From Oegoconia quadripuncta (Eukaryota > Arthropoda > Insecta > Lepidoptera > Autostichidae), in contig OX438744.1 of NCBI GenBank assembly GCA_949316235.1, positions 31,430,778 through 31,494,777 on the forward strand: a DNA stretch of 64,000 bases, read 5' to 3'. The notes below the pieces were generated by a model. It was not told the origin of the DNA and ran no database searches. It saw only the letters and a list, made by a program, of their open reading frames with translations. Below, in pieces: positions 22,360 to 32,381 of this stretch (the stretch's first letter is position 1; every line of letters begins with the position of its first letter). The position numbers and the translations under genes were made by a program.

Positions 22360-22447
22360 TGTGTGTGTGTGTGGGTGTGTGTGTGTGGGTGTGTGTGTGT
22401 GTGTGTGTGGGTGTGCGTGTGCGTGTGTGTGTGCGTGTGCGTGTATC
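22253..22447. repeat. TG/CA microsatellite
   Basis: Nearly 190 bases of TG repeat, pure for about 95 bases and then interrupted by GG and CG variants. It lies between the ORF2 stop and the 3' end of the family 3 LINE. The three overlapping long frames of CV/VC residues across it are an artefact of the repeat. Confidence 0.98.
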
Positions 22448-22465
22448 TAACCTGTAAATTAAAGT

Positions 22466-25400
22466 TTAAAGTTTTAAGAGATTTTCAGTATCATCGTAAT
22501 TTAATTGCAGTATCCAATGGGTAAGTTTATGTTTACATTCAAATTTATTTAATTGAATAATCCTCAGGATATAGTTTATTTTATTGTAAAGAAAAGGTCC
22601 GAGAAAAACGAAAAATCTATGCATAAAGGATGAGTTACATTTTGGGGTTTTGCAAACAAGTGGTCTATGTCTATTAGTGGTCAAATCATGGGGGGAAACT
22701 AGGGAGTGTTGTTTGAGTATGGTATGCAATATATGTAATTGACGAACAGTGGGGGTTTGGCATATTTTATAAAGATCTTGCGTGGGAAACAGGAATGGGC
22801 TGAAAGTAGCAACTTTAAGTATAAGTCTTTGTGCACGTTCAACTTTAATACAGTGTGTTTTTGCGGCACCTCCCCAAATGGTAATACAGTAAATAATTAA
22901 GGATTGACAAAGAGCTTGATAAACTGTTTTAATTAAGTCTGGACCAGCAATATAACGTATTTGTTTAAAAACATAAGTAAGTTTACGAATTCTAGATGTA
23001 AGTAACTCAATGTGCGGTAGGAAAGTAAGGTGAGTATCCAAGGTCAATCCAAGGTATTTTATAGTAGGTACTTCTTCAAGACTCTGACAGTCGCACCGCT
23101 GTAGGTAGTCCTGTAGATCGCAGGAGTGAATGATTAAGGTGTGGTCATTATGCGACGGAAGAGAGGTACTACGCATACCAAATAACATGTATTTAGTTTT
23201 AGAAGAATTTAGAGTAAGTAAATTTTGATTAAGCCAGTCGTTTATAAGGTTAAGACCTGTTTGGGCGTATTCGAACACTTCATACCAATTTTTTGCTGAA
23301 AACACTAGAGCAGTATCGTCTGCGTATGCCACTATTTTACCATTTGTGAGGGGAAATTGATAAAGGTCGTTGATATATATTAGGAAAAGTGTAGGTCCCA
23401 GGATTGAACCTTGAGGCACACCATATACGTTAGTAGATTCCTCACTGGTTATGTTATCTATTACCACAGTTTGTCGTCTATCGGTTAAATAGTCAGAAAA
23501 CAACTGCAAAGGCTTTCCTCTAACTCCTATTGCATCAAGTTTGTTGATAAGTTGCGGGATTGAAACGGAATCAAACGCCTTACTCAAATCAAGAAAGATC
23601 GATAAGCTCTTATTTCCTTTATCAAGATTGTTAGTTATGTAATCAAGAAGATCATGAATTGCATCATCAGTGGATTTTCTGCGACGAAAACCATATTGAG
23701 ATTTCGATAGAAGGTCGTTGCTCTCAAGGAAGGCAATCAATCTACTATTCATGATGCGTTCTAGAATTTTTGAAAGAGCCGTGAGAATTGAAATAGGCCG
23801 ATAATTATTTATGCAATGTTTATCACCGGTTTTATATATTGGAAGAATTTTTGATTTTTTAAAAGTTTTTGGAAAATTACCCACTGATATACACAGGCGA
23901 CAGACAAAGGTTATAGGTGGGATAAGTATTTGTTTAAATTGTTTGAGAATCCCGGCGGAGACACCGTCCCATCCCACAGCACAGTCACTTTTCAGTGACA
24001 TAACGATCCGCTCAATCTCTTCTTCATCGGTGTCCAAGAAAACAAAAGAATTAGGGTTAATATTTAGTTTAAATTTAAATCGTGGTATTTTTTTTTTTAT
24101 TGTTTCGGCTAAAGATTTACCTATTGTAGCAAAATATGTATTTATTTCATTAACTGTGTGCTTAGGATTAGTGCCTTTTCTAAATAAATCCGATGCTTCT
24201 TCTTTCGGTTTCCTGAGATTCGCAGACGATTTAATTACCTCCCAAACCATTTTTTTGTTTTTACCCGCCCTATCTAACGCAGAGCGATCATGTTCATTTT
24301 TAAGTCTCTTGAGAATTTTGTTGACAAAGTTTCTATATCTTTTATAGGTTTTGCTCAAAATTAAATTGTCAGGTTGTTTCCTACTCTTTTTATGCATGGA
24401 ATCACGGTTTCTGATGCAGCGCAATAAGCCGGGTGTAATCCAAGGTTTAATTATTCTCTTTCTTCTGGGAACGTAGGATGTTAAGGTATTATTCAGTAAA
24501 GCAGAACTAATAGACGTTACAAGGAAGTCGGCAGCTCGATCCGGATCGGTTATTTTGTAGAGTGGTTCAAAGTTAATACTATTTAGATCTGTATATAGAT
24601 TAGTATAGTTAATTTTAGTTATAGATTTTAGATTTTTATTTTTATTTGAGTTTATACCAAGACAAAATAATAAACCATAATGATCTGTTATGGTTGTTTC
24701 TAAAATAAAAGTCAAGGACTGAAGTTTAGTTTTAAGGAATATGTGGTCGAGACAGGAGTTACCCCTAGTAGGAAGAGTGTGGGCTGGCAGGAGTCCATGA
24801 AATGAAACTAGGTTCAAGTAATCTTCTGAGCGAGGATCATTATTATTAGGCTTAATATCTATATTTATATCGCCAGTTATAATAATATTTGTAAAACTGG
24901 ATAAATTTTGAAGGAGGATATTCATTGAGTGTAAAAAATTCGATGGGTCTGAAAAACAGTGTGGACGATATACAGCCAGTATTGCGGTAGTAGTATTTAA
25001 TTTGATGAGTAAAGAAGTTGCTTCAGAAAGATCTGGTTCTTCAATAGTGTAATTACTTAAGGTACTTTTGATGTAGACAACTACCCCATCATTCTGGTTA
25101 TAGTTTTTTATAGTTTTGAATGGTTTATAGTTTGGTAAGAAGGGAAGGTTGTTGGTGGATTGTAGCCAGCACTCAGTAAGAGCGATTATATCAACATCAA
25201 TATTTAGGCGATTTAATAGAGGTAGGAGTTCAGTAAAATTGCGAGATATACTCCTGATATTCTGTGACAGAATGAGTGTTTTATTACCAGATTGGGATAG
25301 GTAGTTACCACAGGCTTCTGGTTCGCATGACCTTGCATTCGACACTGTTATGGAATCGATATTATCAAAAACATTATTAATCGAATCGAATTTTATATCA

Positions 25401-25468
25401 TAATGAAATTTTTGGTGAGTATGAGAGGTGAGTTTGGAGAGTATGAGAAACATTATTTTAATTTTCAA
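22466..25468 (-). CDS. family 3 LINE ORF2 (endonuclease and reverse transcriptase)
   Basis: A 1000-residue intact frame. Endonuclease motifs run from residue ~70: LSQNIRSI, ALTECWLQ, VYRPH, GDINIDIKP, SCLDHIF and ITDHYGLLF. The linker has WEVIKSSANLRKP. RT motifs: GWDGVSAGILK, ILPIYKTGDK, YRPISILTALSK, QYGFRRRKSTDDA, FLDLSKAFDSV, GVPQGSILGPTLF, catalytic YADDTALVF, and the thumb YLGLTLDTHLTFLPHIE. All catalytic residues of the two domains seem present. No RNase H, and a C-terminal tail of ~150 residues lacks a clear zinc motif. Clade is CR1/Jockey-like by domain set; not resolved. In a live element it would nick DNA and copy its RNA at the nick. Confidence 0.93.
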   Translation of the reverse strand: MKIKIMFLILSKLTSHTHQKFHYDIKFDSINNVFDNIDSITVSNARSCEPEACGNYLSQSGNKTLILSQNIRSISRNFTELLPLLNRLNIDVDIIALTECWLQSTNNLPFLPNYKPFKTIKNYNQNDGVVVYIKSTLSNYTIEEPDLSEATSLLIKLNTTTAILAVYRPHCFSDPSNFLHSMNILLQNLSSFTNIIITGDINIDIKPNNNDPRSEDYLNLVSFHGLLPAHTLPTRGNSCLDHIFLKTKLQSLTFILETTITDHYGLLFCLGINSNKNKNLKSITKINYTNLYTDLNSINFEPLYKITDPDRAADFLVTSISSALLNNTLTSYVPRRKRIIKPWITPGLLRCIRNRDSMHKKSRKQPDNLILSKTYKRYRNFVNKILKRLKNEHDRSALDRAGKNKKMVWEVIKSSANLRKPKEEASDLFRKGTNPKHTVNEINTYFATIGKSLAETIKKKIPRFKFKLNINPNSFVFLDTDEEEIERIVMSLKSDCAVGWDGVSAGILKQFKQILIPPITFVCRLCISVGNFPKTFKKSKILPIYKTGDKHCINNYRPISILTALSKILERIMNSRLIAFLESNDLLSKSQYGFRRRKSTDDAIHDLLDYITNNLDKGNKSLSIFLDLSKAFDSVSIPQLINKLDAIGVRGKPLQLFSDYLTDRRQTVVIDNITSEESTNVYGVPQGSILGPTLFLIYINDLYQFPLTNGKIVAYADDTALVFSAKNWYEVFEYAQTGLNLINDWLNQNLLTLNSSKTKYMLFGMRSTSLPSHNDHTLIIHSCDLQDYLQRCDCQSLEEVPTIKYLGLTLDTHLTFLPHIELLTSRIRKLTYVFKQIRYIAGPDLIKTVYQALCQSLIIYCITIWGGAAKTHCIKVERAQRLILKVATFSPFLFPTQDLYKICQTPTVRQLHILHTILKQHSLVSPHDLTTNRHRPLVCKTPKCNSSFMHRFFVFLGPFLYNKINYILRIIQLNKFECKHKLTHWILQLNYDDTENLLKL

Positions 25469-25834
25469 TTTAAGTTTGTTTTGCGGGACGGACTGGCATA
25501 AAGCGATGCGATATAGAGTTAATAGAAAATTGGGGTATAAATTTATAAAAATTATATAAGTAATAGTATGAGTATGGTATCGATGAATTACAATTTTTCT
25601 AGTTCGAATTTTGATATATAGTTTGAATTTATTATATTTAATTACAAATGATTTATATGAATGTATTTTTGTTTTGAGGATTACATATGATTTACATATT
25701 TGTTGTGAGTATCGTTCATAGTATTTATGTGGGATGTATGTTGGAGTGTAATTAGTGTAAAAATAGTTAAGGAAAGTGTAATAATAGTTAAGTATTAAAT
25801 TAATTAATTTAAAAAATGATATGAATGATTCTAG

Positions 25835-26752
25835 TCAATCAATCTTTTTTAAATCTTTCAGTGTATCTTCATCCTTGACCCAGATGTGTGAAGAGCCTTG
25901 TTGTTTCCTAAGGTAAACTCTCCCGTTTGAAGTCCAGCAGTACTCATAGTTTGCGCATTTTTTAAAGTCTCTGGCCAGGTAATACAAGCGCTTAGTATGT
26001 ACCGACAGATATTCAGATACATAAATAGTCGACGGTGTGCCCGGAAGGCCAAGGTGTGATGAGTTTAATGAGTGACCTGATTTATTGAAGCCTTTAACGG
26101 CATTTAACAGCTTATACTTGGTCAAAGTATTATTCATCTCGGCGACTATAGTTATGTAATCTTTGCCGGTTTTACTTGGGATACGGTAGATGTCGCGTAC
26201 CTCTGAAGGGTTTGATCCAATTTCCAGTTTCTTAATAAGAGTTGTGATACCCTTAAAGAGGTCCTCTTTTTTTTCGAAGTAGGATTTGGGTACGTTCCTT
26301 ATCTCCACGCTGGTTTTTTTTGTTGACCATTCCAGGTAATTACATTTTTCAGTCAAAGTTGTCATTTGCTTTGTCATTTCTTTACGTACCGATTCCAGGT
26401 GATCGATCTTGTTTTGTAAGCAATCCAATTTTTCTGAAATATAGTCTACTGATTTTTCAATGTCTGTACTGGTGGCTTGTACAGAGGTTGAAATACTTTT
26501 TACATCGAAAAGGTGCTTCTCCAGTGCATCCATCCTGGCATCTTGTTTTAATTGGAAGGTAGTAAACATTTCTTTCATTTCCAGGTGGAACGCAGAAAAA
26601 CGATCCAGGTCATCCCCAGACAGGCGCCTACGTTTTTCTCTGACGGTGACGTTTTCCTCCTTTGTCAGATCTGACGTTGAGTATGAAAGCGGCCTATTGG
26701 GTGGTGTTCTTTGAGGATTCATTCTATCAATTAATTCAACTGGTAGCGACAC
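25835..26752 (-). CDS. family 3 LINE ORF1, coiled coil plus baculovirus-FP-like C-terminus
   Basis: A 305-residue intact frame. Residues 35-60 are basic (VREKRRRLSGDDLDRF), 60-145 predict a long coiled coil (heptads around LQNKIDHLESVRKEM), followed by an RRM-like section (SVEIRNVPK, EIGSNPSEVRDIYRIPSK). The last ~70 residues (TIYVSEYLSVHTKRLYYLAR then RVYLRKQQG) resemble the C-terminus of the Baculo_FP (FP 25K) family, which is also known from insect LINE ORF1 proteins. It likely forms RNA-binding trimers in the element RNP. The start could also be the internal methionine at residue 11. Confidence 0.8.
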   Translation of the reverse strand: MSLPVELIDRMNPQRTPPNRPLSYSTSDLTKEENVTVREKRRRLSGDDLDRFSAFHLEMKEMFTTFQLKQDARMDALEKHLFDVKSISTSVQATSTDIEKSVDYISEKLDCLQNKIDHLESVRKEMTKQMTTLTEKCNYLEWSTKKTSVEIRNVPKSYFEKKEDLFKGITTLIKKLEIGSNPSEVRDIYRIPSKTGKDYITIVAEMNNTLTKYKLLNAVKGFNKSGHSLNSSHLGLPGTPSTIYVSEYLSVHTKRLYYLARDFKKCANYEYCWTSNGRVYLRKQQGSSHIWVKDEDTLKDLKKID

Positions 26753-26814
26753 CTATCTTGAAATCGTTGAACTACAATGTATGGACGGCAACTCCGTGTA
26801 TTGATGCAACGGTA

Positions 26815-26926
26815 GTAGTACTGTTCAAAAAATGAAGATGGCGTTATTTCCTGGTAGTGTGGCAGCGAATGTAGTACTGCGCAAAAAATGCAGATGGCGT
26901 TGTTTGCTGTTTGAAATTGTACCAGG
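26815..26926 (-). repeat. two 56-base repeats upstream of family 3 ORF1
   Basis: GTAGTACTG followed by CAAAAAATG, AGATGGCGTT and TT occurs at 26815 and again 56 bases later at 26871, with several substitutions. Position just upstream of ORF1 is where 5' UTR promoter units occur in some LINEs. A promoter role is inference. Confidence 0.6.
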
Positions 26927-27217
26927 ATGCTTCCTCGCAATTTATGGTAGCCTGGTACACTAGTACAGTAGAATAAAAGATTTATTAAACTCACAGATAA
27001 TGTTTGACGTTGACGGATGTCCAAAAGGAGACTTCTTGTAGATTATGAACTCCTATTATATTAATGTGATTTAACGATTCCAATTTTGAATAATTTTGAA
27101 AAATAAAAGCGATAAGTGCACACGTCTGATGGCCTTAGCGTCCGAGGGGGGAGAGGACATTCACAAAAAGTTGTTTTTTATAGCGTGACCGTATAATTTT
27201 GGTCGTTACACACTTTA

Positions 27218-28435
27218 TTGTATTGTTTTATTTTGATTACAGGTAAATCGGAAAGTACTGTACGACGCATAATTGATGAAGGACAAAAAAATGAAGGAAA
27301 ATTTTCAACACCAGCGAAGCATAGAAAAGGCCGACCAAAAAAAGAATTAGATAACTTTAGCATCTGTGCAATTCGTCAGAAAATCCAATTTTCGTACACA
27401 GTAGAGAAGATAGCACCCACGTTGCGAAAGTTATTAGCTGTGGCAAAGGTAGAATTGGGATTTCAAGGAGGCCGTGAAAAATTGAGGCAAATTTTACATG
27501 CTATAGGTTTTTCCTATAAAAAGTGCTCTACGAACAGAGAAATGCTCATTGAAAAAACAAATATAGCGGCGAAGAGAGAAAAATATTTGGATATAATAAA
27601 AAAAAATAGAGATTTACCTATAGAGCTCCAGAAACAAATAGTTTACTTGGATGAAAGCTATATCCACAGTTCTTATAAATTGAGAAAATGTTGGCAATCA
27701 ATAAAAATCAAAGGTATAAAACATAATGTTTCTAAAGGAAAACGATGGATCATCGTCCATGCTGGAACCGCTAAAGGCTTTGTACCCAATGCCCTACTGA
27801 TATTTAGTGGTACCAATAAAATGGAAGACTACCATTCTGAAATGAATTCCCATAATTTTACCAAGTGGGTGACAGAAAAATTAATCCCAAATCTTGATGA
27901 GGCTTCAATAATAGTCATGGATAACGCACCCTATCATAGTGTTGTCCAAAACAAGGCTCCTACGTCAGCATCTCGTATAGCTCAACAGTGGTTAACAGAT
28001 AATAACATTACATTTGAGCCTACTACAAGAAAACCAGGATTGTTAATGCTTGTCAAAAGGCATAAGCCAGAACCGGTTTATGAAATAGACCAGTTATTGG
28101 GGGAACATGGCCACGAAGTGGTAAGGCTGCCACCTTACCACTGTGACCTTAACCCGATAGAGCTTATCTGGGGCATAGCTAAACAAGAAGTGGCTGCATG
28201 TAATATAGGAGCAATTGATATAAAAAAAGCAACTGAGGATGCCTTTAATAATATTACTCCAGAAATATGGAACAAATGTGTGGAACATGTAAAGAAAATT
28301 GAACAAGAATATTTTGAGAGGGGCAGAACGCTATATGAAGATATAAACAGATTGGTTATTAATGTTGGCGAGGAAAGCAGTGAAAGTAGCTCCGAATCTG
28401 ACAATAATATGTCCGGTGTAGAATATTTAGAGTAG
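27218..28435 (+). CDS. Tc1/mariner-superfamily (IS630-type) DDE transposase, long D-E spacing
   Basis: A 405-residue open frame. Residues ~10-110 are a helix-turn-helix region (KSESTVRRIIDEG, KHRKGRPKK). The DDE catalytic core follows: QIVYLDESYIHSSYKL (first Asp), IIVMDNAPYHS (second Asp) and LPPYHCDLNPIELIWG (Glu). The second Asp (codon 27920-27922) and the Glu (28160-28162) are separated by 79 residues; the classical families have 34-39. The extra length is an insert of about 40 residues between them. The frame enters directly after a splice-acceptor-like TTTTGATTACAG (27230-27241), so the first methionine is probably intronic and an upstream exon is missing or lost. The acidic tail EESSESSSESDNN is unusual. 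No inverted termini were found. Confidence 0.85.
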   Translation: MYCFILITGKSESTVRRIIDEGQKNEGKFSTPAKHRKGRPKKELDNFSICAIRQKIQFSYTVEKIAPTLRKLLAVAKVELGFQGGREKLRQILHAIGFSYKKCSTNREMLIEKTNIAAKREKYLDIIKKNRDLPIELQKQIVYLDESYIHSSYKLRKCWQSIKIKGIKHNVSKGKRWIIVHAGTAKGFVPNALLIFSGTNKMEDYHSEMNSHNFTKWVTEKLIPNLDEASIIVMDNAPYHSVVQNKAPTSASRIAQQWLTDNNITFEPTTRKPGLLMLVKRHKPEPVYEIDQLLGEHGHEVVRLPPYHCDLNPIELIWGIAKQEVAACNIGAIDIKKATEDAFNNITPEIWNKCVEHVKKIEQEYFERGRTLYEDINRLVINVGEESSESSSESDNNMSGVEYLE

Positions 28436-28609
28436 CTAATATTTAATAAATTACATGTTGTACTTTAAGTTGTTTTTAATTTTAACAATGTTTCATTTCG
28501 TCTTCCATCTATCTATAAACTGTAACAGATCTAATTCTGTACATTGAAGAAAAATCTTAACCTAATCAAGTGGGGTATCAAACTAAAGGTCTACAAAAGG
28601 CGATTTTAA

Positions 28610-29135
28610 AAACGCGAAAGTTTGTATATTTGTTTGTCACGTCCAAACTACTAAACGGATTTTGATGAAATTTGGCAACCATATCTGTATGCTATAACGT
28701 GGATCAATACTGTGACTATAAATTTGTACTAATATTCATACAACAAACAAACATACTCAAGTACACATCCCACACACACACCCACATCCACACACGCATA
28801 CACGCATACACACACATACACATACACTGACACACATTTACTCTATATAGATAGATATTGTACTTACTTATAGAAATAATAGTAATAATAATAGAGTAAA
28901 ATTTCTGGCTTAAATACATAATATATAATGTTGATAAAGAAGAGCGGTTTCTCCTAACACAAGCAAATTCTTGCATAAATGGAGATTCCAAAACCTGTAA
29001 TGCTTATGTATAATTTAGGTTACTGAAATAAACTATTTTATTTTATTTTTTTTATCATTGTGGTTTCCGCGGGAACGAGCCTGGAACGTTTTACCGAATT
29101 TTGCGCGAAGTCGCGGGCGGAAATTTAGTAAAAAT
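28610..29135. repeat. dispersed lepidopteran repeat with CA-rich insert
   Basis: The left side (CCAAACTACTAAACGGATTT, then TGATGAAATTTGGCAAC) and right side (GCGCGAAGTCGCGGGCGGAA) are the two ends of a repeat that is widespread in moth genomes by my recollection. Its terminal GCCCGCGACTT signature recurs at 36711. CA-rich sequence (28770-28840) lies in between. No coding potential seen. Class unresolved. Confidence 0.4.
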
Positions 29136-29139
29136 AAAA

Positions 29140-29810
29140 GTATCAAATTCATTCGGGTCATAGTATAGATGTTACCATGTAAACGATAGTGGCGCCCTCA
29201 TTTTTTTCAACTCTTTATGGTCAAGCTTGTATTTATTATTTTTTTAAAAGATTGCCAGTGGGGAAAAGAATTCCCCATGCGGGCAACACCAAATGGAATT
29301 ATGTTTAATGTAGATAGGATTTATATATATAAGACTTGAATCAAGATTTGGCGCGTCAGCCTTACTGTTTAAAAAAAAGACTTGGTGATTTTGCTTATTA
29401 TCTAAATGAATGAATAGAAGAAAATTATAAAAGACGAGGCTGTATGGTGTATAACCTTTTGCTTATCCTACATGGATGAATTAAACCAAAAAAAATGTTA
29501 ATTGCATTTTTAATATCGAACAAAGTTACTAAAAGAGATTTAAATCTGTTATATCGCCTTCTTAGGATTTGGGAATTTCTTAATTTATTTAAGAAAATCT
29601 TAACTAAATTCTCAAATAAAAATTATTGTCCCAGGGATAGTAGGTACTTTCTAAGATTTAGGCTATGCCACTATAGGCAGGCGTCAGAATTGAGAGCCCA
29701 AGTTATTTGATCGTAACGGTTTTCTTTCACGTTTAAGAAATTTAAGAATCTTTGCTTAAGATTTTACCTATTTTTAACTAAAACCCCTGTAAGTGTTATC
29801 TCATTTCTCA
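29140..29810. other. AT-rich intron, nothing recognised
   Basis: A 71-codon plus-strand frame (29495-29710) has no family resemblance. No repeat or RNA structure was recognised. Confidence 0.35.
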
Positions 29811-29814
29811 TCTC

Positions 29815-30112
29815 AATCCAGATGCACACCTTCTTCAGTAGTTGTGCACAGCCGCATTTCTTGCTTCATCGTGTCGAAAGCCGTATTTATTCTTTGAAGT
29901 AAACGTTTTTCACTTTCAATTTCTTCGAAGTATACTAATTATTTAACCCGCCCCACAGACATAAAAGTCTTAACGGTGTGAGGTCTGGGGATCGGGCGGG
30001 CCTTGGAAAGGGGGCCATCTTGACCAATTCAGGAGTTTGAGAATACGTTGTCTAGGTATTCCTTAACATTTAATCACCAGTGTGCTGGACAACCGTCTTG
30101 TTGAAAAACTAT
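29815..30112 (-). pseudogene. mariner-like transposase fragment (DDE core, C-terminal half)
   Basis: Minus-strand reading with stops and small gaps gives FQQDGCPAHW, VKEYLDNVFSN, a proline-rich ARPIPRPHTV block where the family has ARSPDLTPLDFFLWG, then EEIESEKRLLQRINTAFDTM. These match, in order, the second aspartate and downstream region of Tc1/mariner-superfamily transposases of the type QQDGAPAHW...SPDLTPLDFFLWG. It is dead: stops follow AHW and NS. Confidence 0.65.
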
Positions 30113-30785
30113 GGGGCCGGAACAAATTGAAGTTTCATCATAACTTTTTAATTAGGTATAGGATGCTAATGAAACTTCAATACCATTTATAGGCAGTAAT
30201 TACCTATACTAATAACGTTTCAAGTTAGTCTTTGGAGCGCTTATTGGAATGCTAGGACCAATTAAAGCATACTTCTATTTACTAAAAAACAAGTGCATTA
30301 TTGTGGATTTTTTTTATTGCGTAGCAAATTATAACTAATTAGCCAGATGTCCTGTACAAAAATTATAATCATCCGTTTAGTCAATTCCGAGATGCAGCAA
30401 TCGTGCAAACGTTACCGCAGCAGGATTTTAAATATCTTCGCAACCATAGCACATACAAATACAAATGGAGTTGTAATATTTATTTCAAATTGATATCTAA
30501 TTATTAAGATAAATAAGATAACATTTATTTATTTTCATTTCATATTTTCTATTATAAGTATTATATATTCATTCCATTTTATATTATATATTCATATTAA
30601 TATTTAACATATATTTATTTCAACATACCAGATACTAACGTTACTCCAGCCAGAACTAAAATAATTAAAAAACTATCTTACCAAATTTTAAAATCTGCTT
30701 ACCAATTACAGCTGTATATCGTAATTATCTATAGACATGGATGACGATTTTCGACATTTTCTGCCTGGGGTGACGCACTCATTTT
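30113..30785 (+). mobile_element. uninterrupted copy of repeat X (inverted relative to 59.1-60.4 kb)
   Basis: This stretch matches the reverse complement of 59140-60430 in blocks: GGCCGGAACAAAT, TCATCATAACTTTTTAATTA, AATTATAACTAATTAG, ATCGTGCAAACGTTACCGCA, TCTTCGCAACCATAGCACAT and CGATTTTCGACATTTTCTG. It lacks the 545-bp MITE that splits the other copy and so serves as the empty-site reference. No coding region was recognised; probably a non-autonomous DNA element. Ends are approximate. Confidence 0.75.
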
Positions 30786-31090
30786 TTAGGTTATATTGTC
30801 CAAAGCGGTTTCCGTTAGTAAATTTACGTTTTGGAACGTAATAATAGTAAGTAATAACTCAAACAACAATAGACTATGCCATTTCTATAAACCTTACATA
30901 CTACAAACTAAAGATATCATAGAAGCATGCTTTTTGTGTGAACTCCCAAGTCGCCGGAACATTCCATATTGCGGGGACCGGGTGAGCCAAGATATGGATA
31001 AGGTGACGAACGAAATCGAGTTGCAAAAAGTAAACAATATGTTGTATTGGCACTTATTCTTTATTATAGGTATAGATAGATTCTTTATCT
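30786..31090. other. intron, nothing recognised
   Basis: A 115-codon open plus-strand frame (30796-31143) has no recognisable motif. No splice-bounded exon or known repeat was seen. Confidence 0.3.
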
Positions 31091-31094
31091 ATTA

Positions 31095-31875
31095 TACAGG
31101 TGTCCCAAAAGTCGACGTCAAGCCGAAATCGCATGATGGGTAAGGTCATAACAGTTATCAGAAAAAAAAAAAAATTATGTCTAGTATTTTTAAAATTATA
31201 GCAAAAAACATTTTATTCGGGAAAATGTACACCCTGTAACAGTTTTTACCTTCCTGTTGCTACAAATCTTTACTTTTTGCCATTTTTTTTACTTATTTCA
31301 TCCCGAATAGTGTTTCTGTAATTTGTAACCTTAAAATCTAAGCTAACTGCTCCAGCTTGAAAGAAGATGTCATGTTTTGAAGAACCACGTTTTGAAAATC
31401 AGTTTTTCGCCCTACTTTAACTGACGGTCCTGAAAAAAAAATATACCACGCAAGTCTGGCAAGTAACTTTAAAAACTAGCGCATTTAATAAGGATTCTAA
31501 AGTGGTATAACACTTATTACATTATTTCTTGAATCGGGTACAAAAAATATTTTTTCAAGGAAAGTCGGTTTTGAATAATTTCTTTGACTTTACTAAAAGT
31601 GACTCTAGTGAACTCAAAGCGTTCCTTAAGACCGAAATTTAAAATTCTCGTTCGAACGAGTCATTCCATAAAGGGTAAGAGAGAAAGATAGAGATGCTTA
31701 TGAGTCACAGAAGCAAATAAGGATCCTGGTAGTAAAAAAAAAAAACATTTCCGTTTCAATGGCAACATTTATTAGAAAAGATGTTCAAACTGTTTTCCCT
31801 CAGTGGCAATACATGCACGACATCTCCTTAAAAAAGATCTCGATATCAGACGGGCGAATCTTCCATTATTGACAT
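31095..31875 (-). mobile_element. mariner-like element, 3' fragment
   Basis: The low-coordinate end carries a terminal-repeat-like ACAGGTGTCCCAAAAGTCGA (from about 31097; lepidopteran elements of this kind typically begin ACAGGGTGTCCCAAAAGT). At the other side, minus-strand 31870-31770 reads RSFLRRCRACIATEGKQFEH followed by a stop, which fits the C-terminal end of a Tc1/mariner-type transposase. The catalytic part is absent, so this is a truncated copy. It is separate from the fragment at 29815-30112. Confidence 0.5.
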
Positions 31876-32381
31876 AATAGTCTAATTTATAGATATCATA
31901 TGTATACTACAGATCAAACAACATTATTTATTATAAGGAATCTATTATCTACGCAATGATAGTTATACGAGCCATACTTACACCAATTACAGATTTCTAT
32001 TTCATAATAATATGACAATTCTTAAATATCTTTATTTAGTTATTATTTATTTAAAAAAATAAATTTTGTAAATTTTACAAATATTTATCGGGAAATCGGT
32101 TTTATTTAGTATTTCAAGGAAGGATGCTGAGTGTGATCAAAGTATTTTTATTCGATAGAGGAAATTTAGTACAAATATCATCGAGATATAATGTACTAAC
32201 GTACGTAGGGTAGACTGGGTACGATTGAAACAACTCAAATTTCTCGGAAACTATCATACCTACAAGCGCGAGGCGACGTCCGTTACTGACGGCCATGTTC
32301 GATTATTTGGTCAGTGGCGCGGAGGCAGCCAGCCAACGGATTCGTGCACAGAACGCGTTGAAAAATTTCGTCACCCAAAAG

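Larger units (their letters stand above)
22011..27024 (-). mobile_element. family 3 LINE with two intact ORFs
   Basis: This minus-strand element has ORF1 (26752-25835), a 366-base AT-rich spacer, ORF2 (25468-22466) with endonuclease and RT but no RNase H, and a 3' region that contains a long TG microsatellite and ends in an A/T pentamer-like tract near 22011-22050. Upstream of ORF1 are two 56-base near-repeats (26815 and 26871). Both ORFs are open from start to stop, so the copy could be functional. The exact 5' end is uncertain (about 26930-27040). Confidence 0.85.

Noticed and set aside
22193..22524. Overlapping long frames rich in Cys and Val
   Set aside because: They are translations of the TG microsatellite in three frames.
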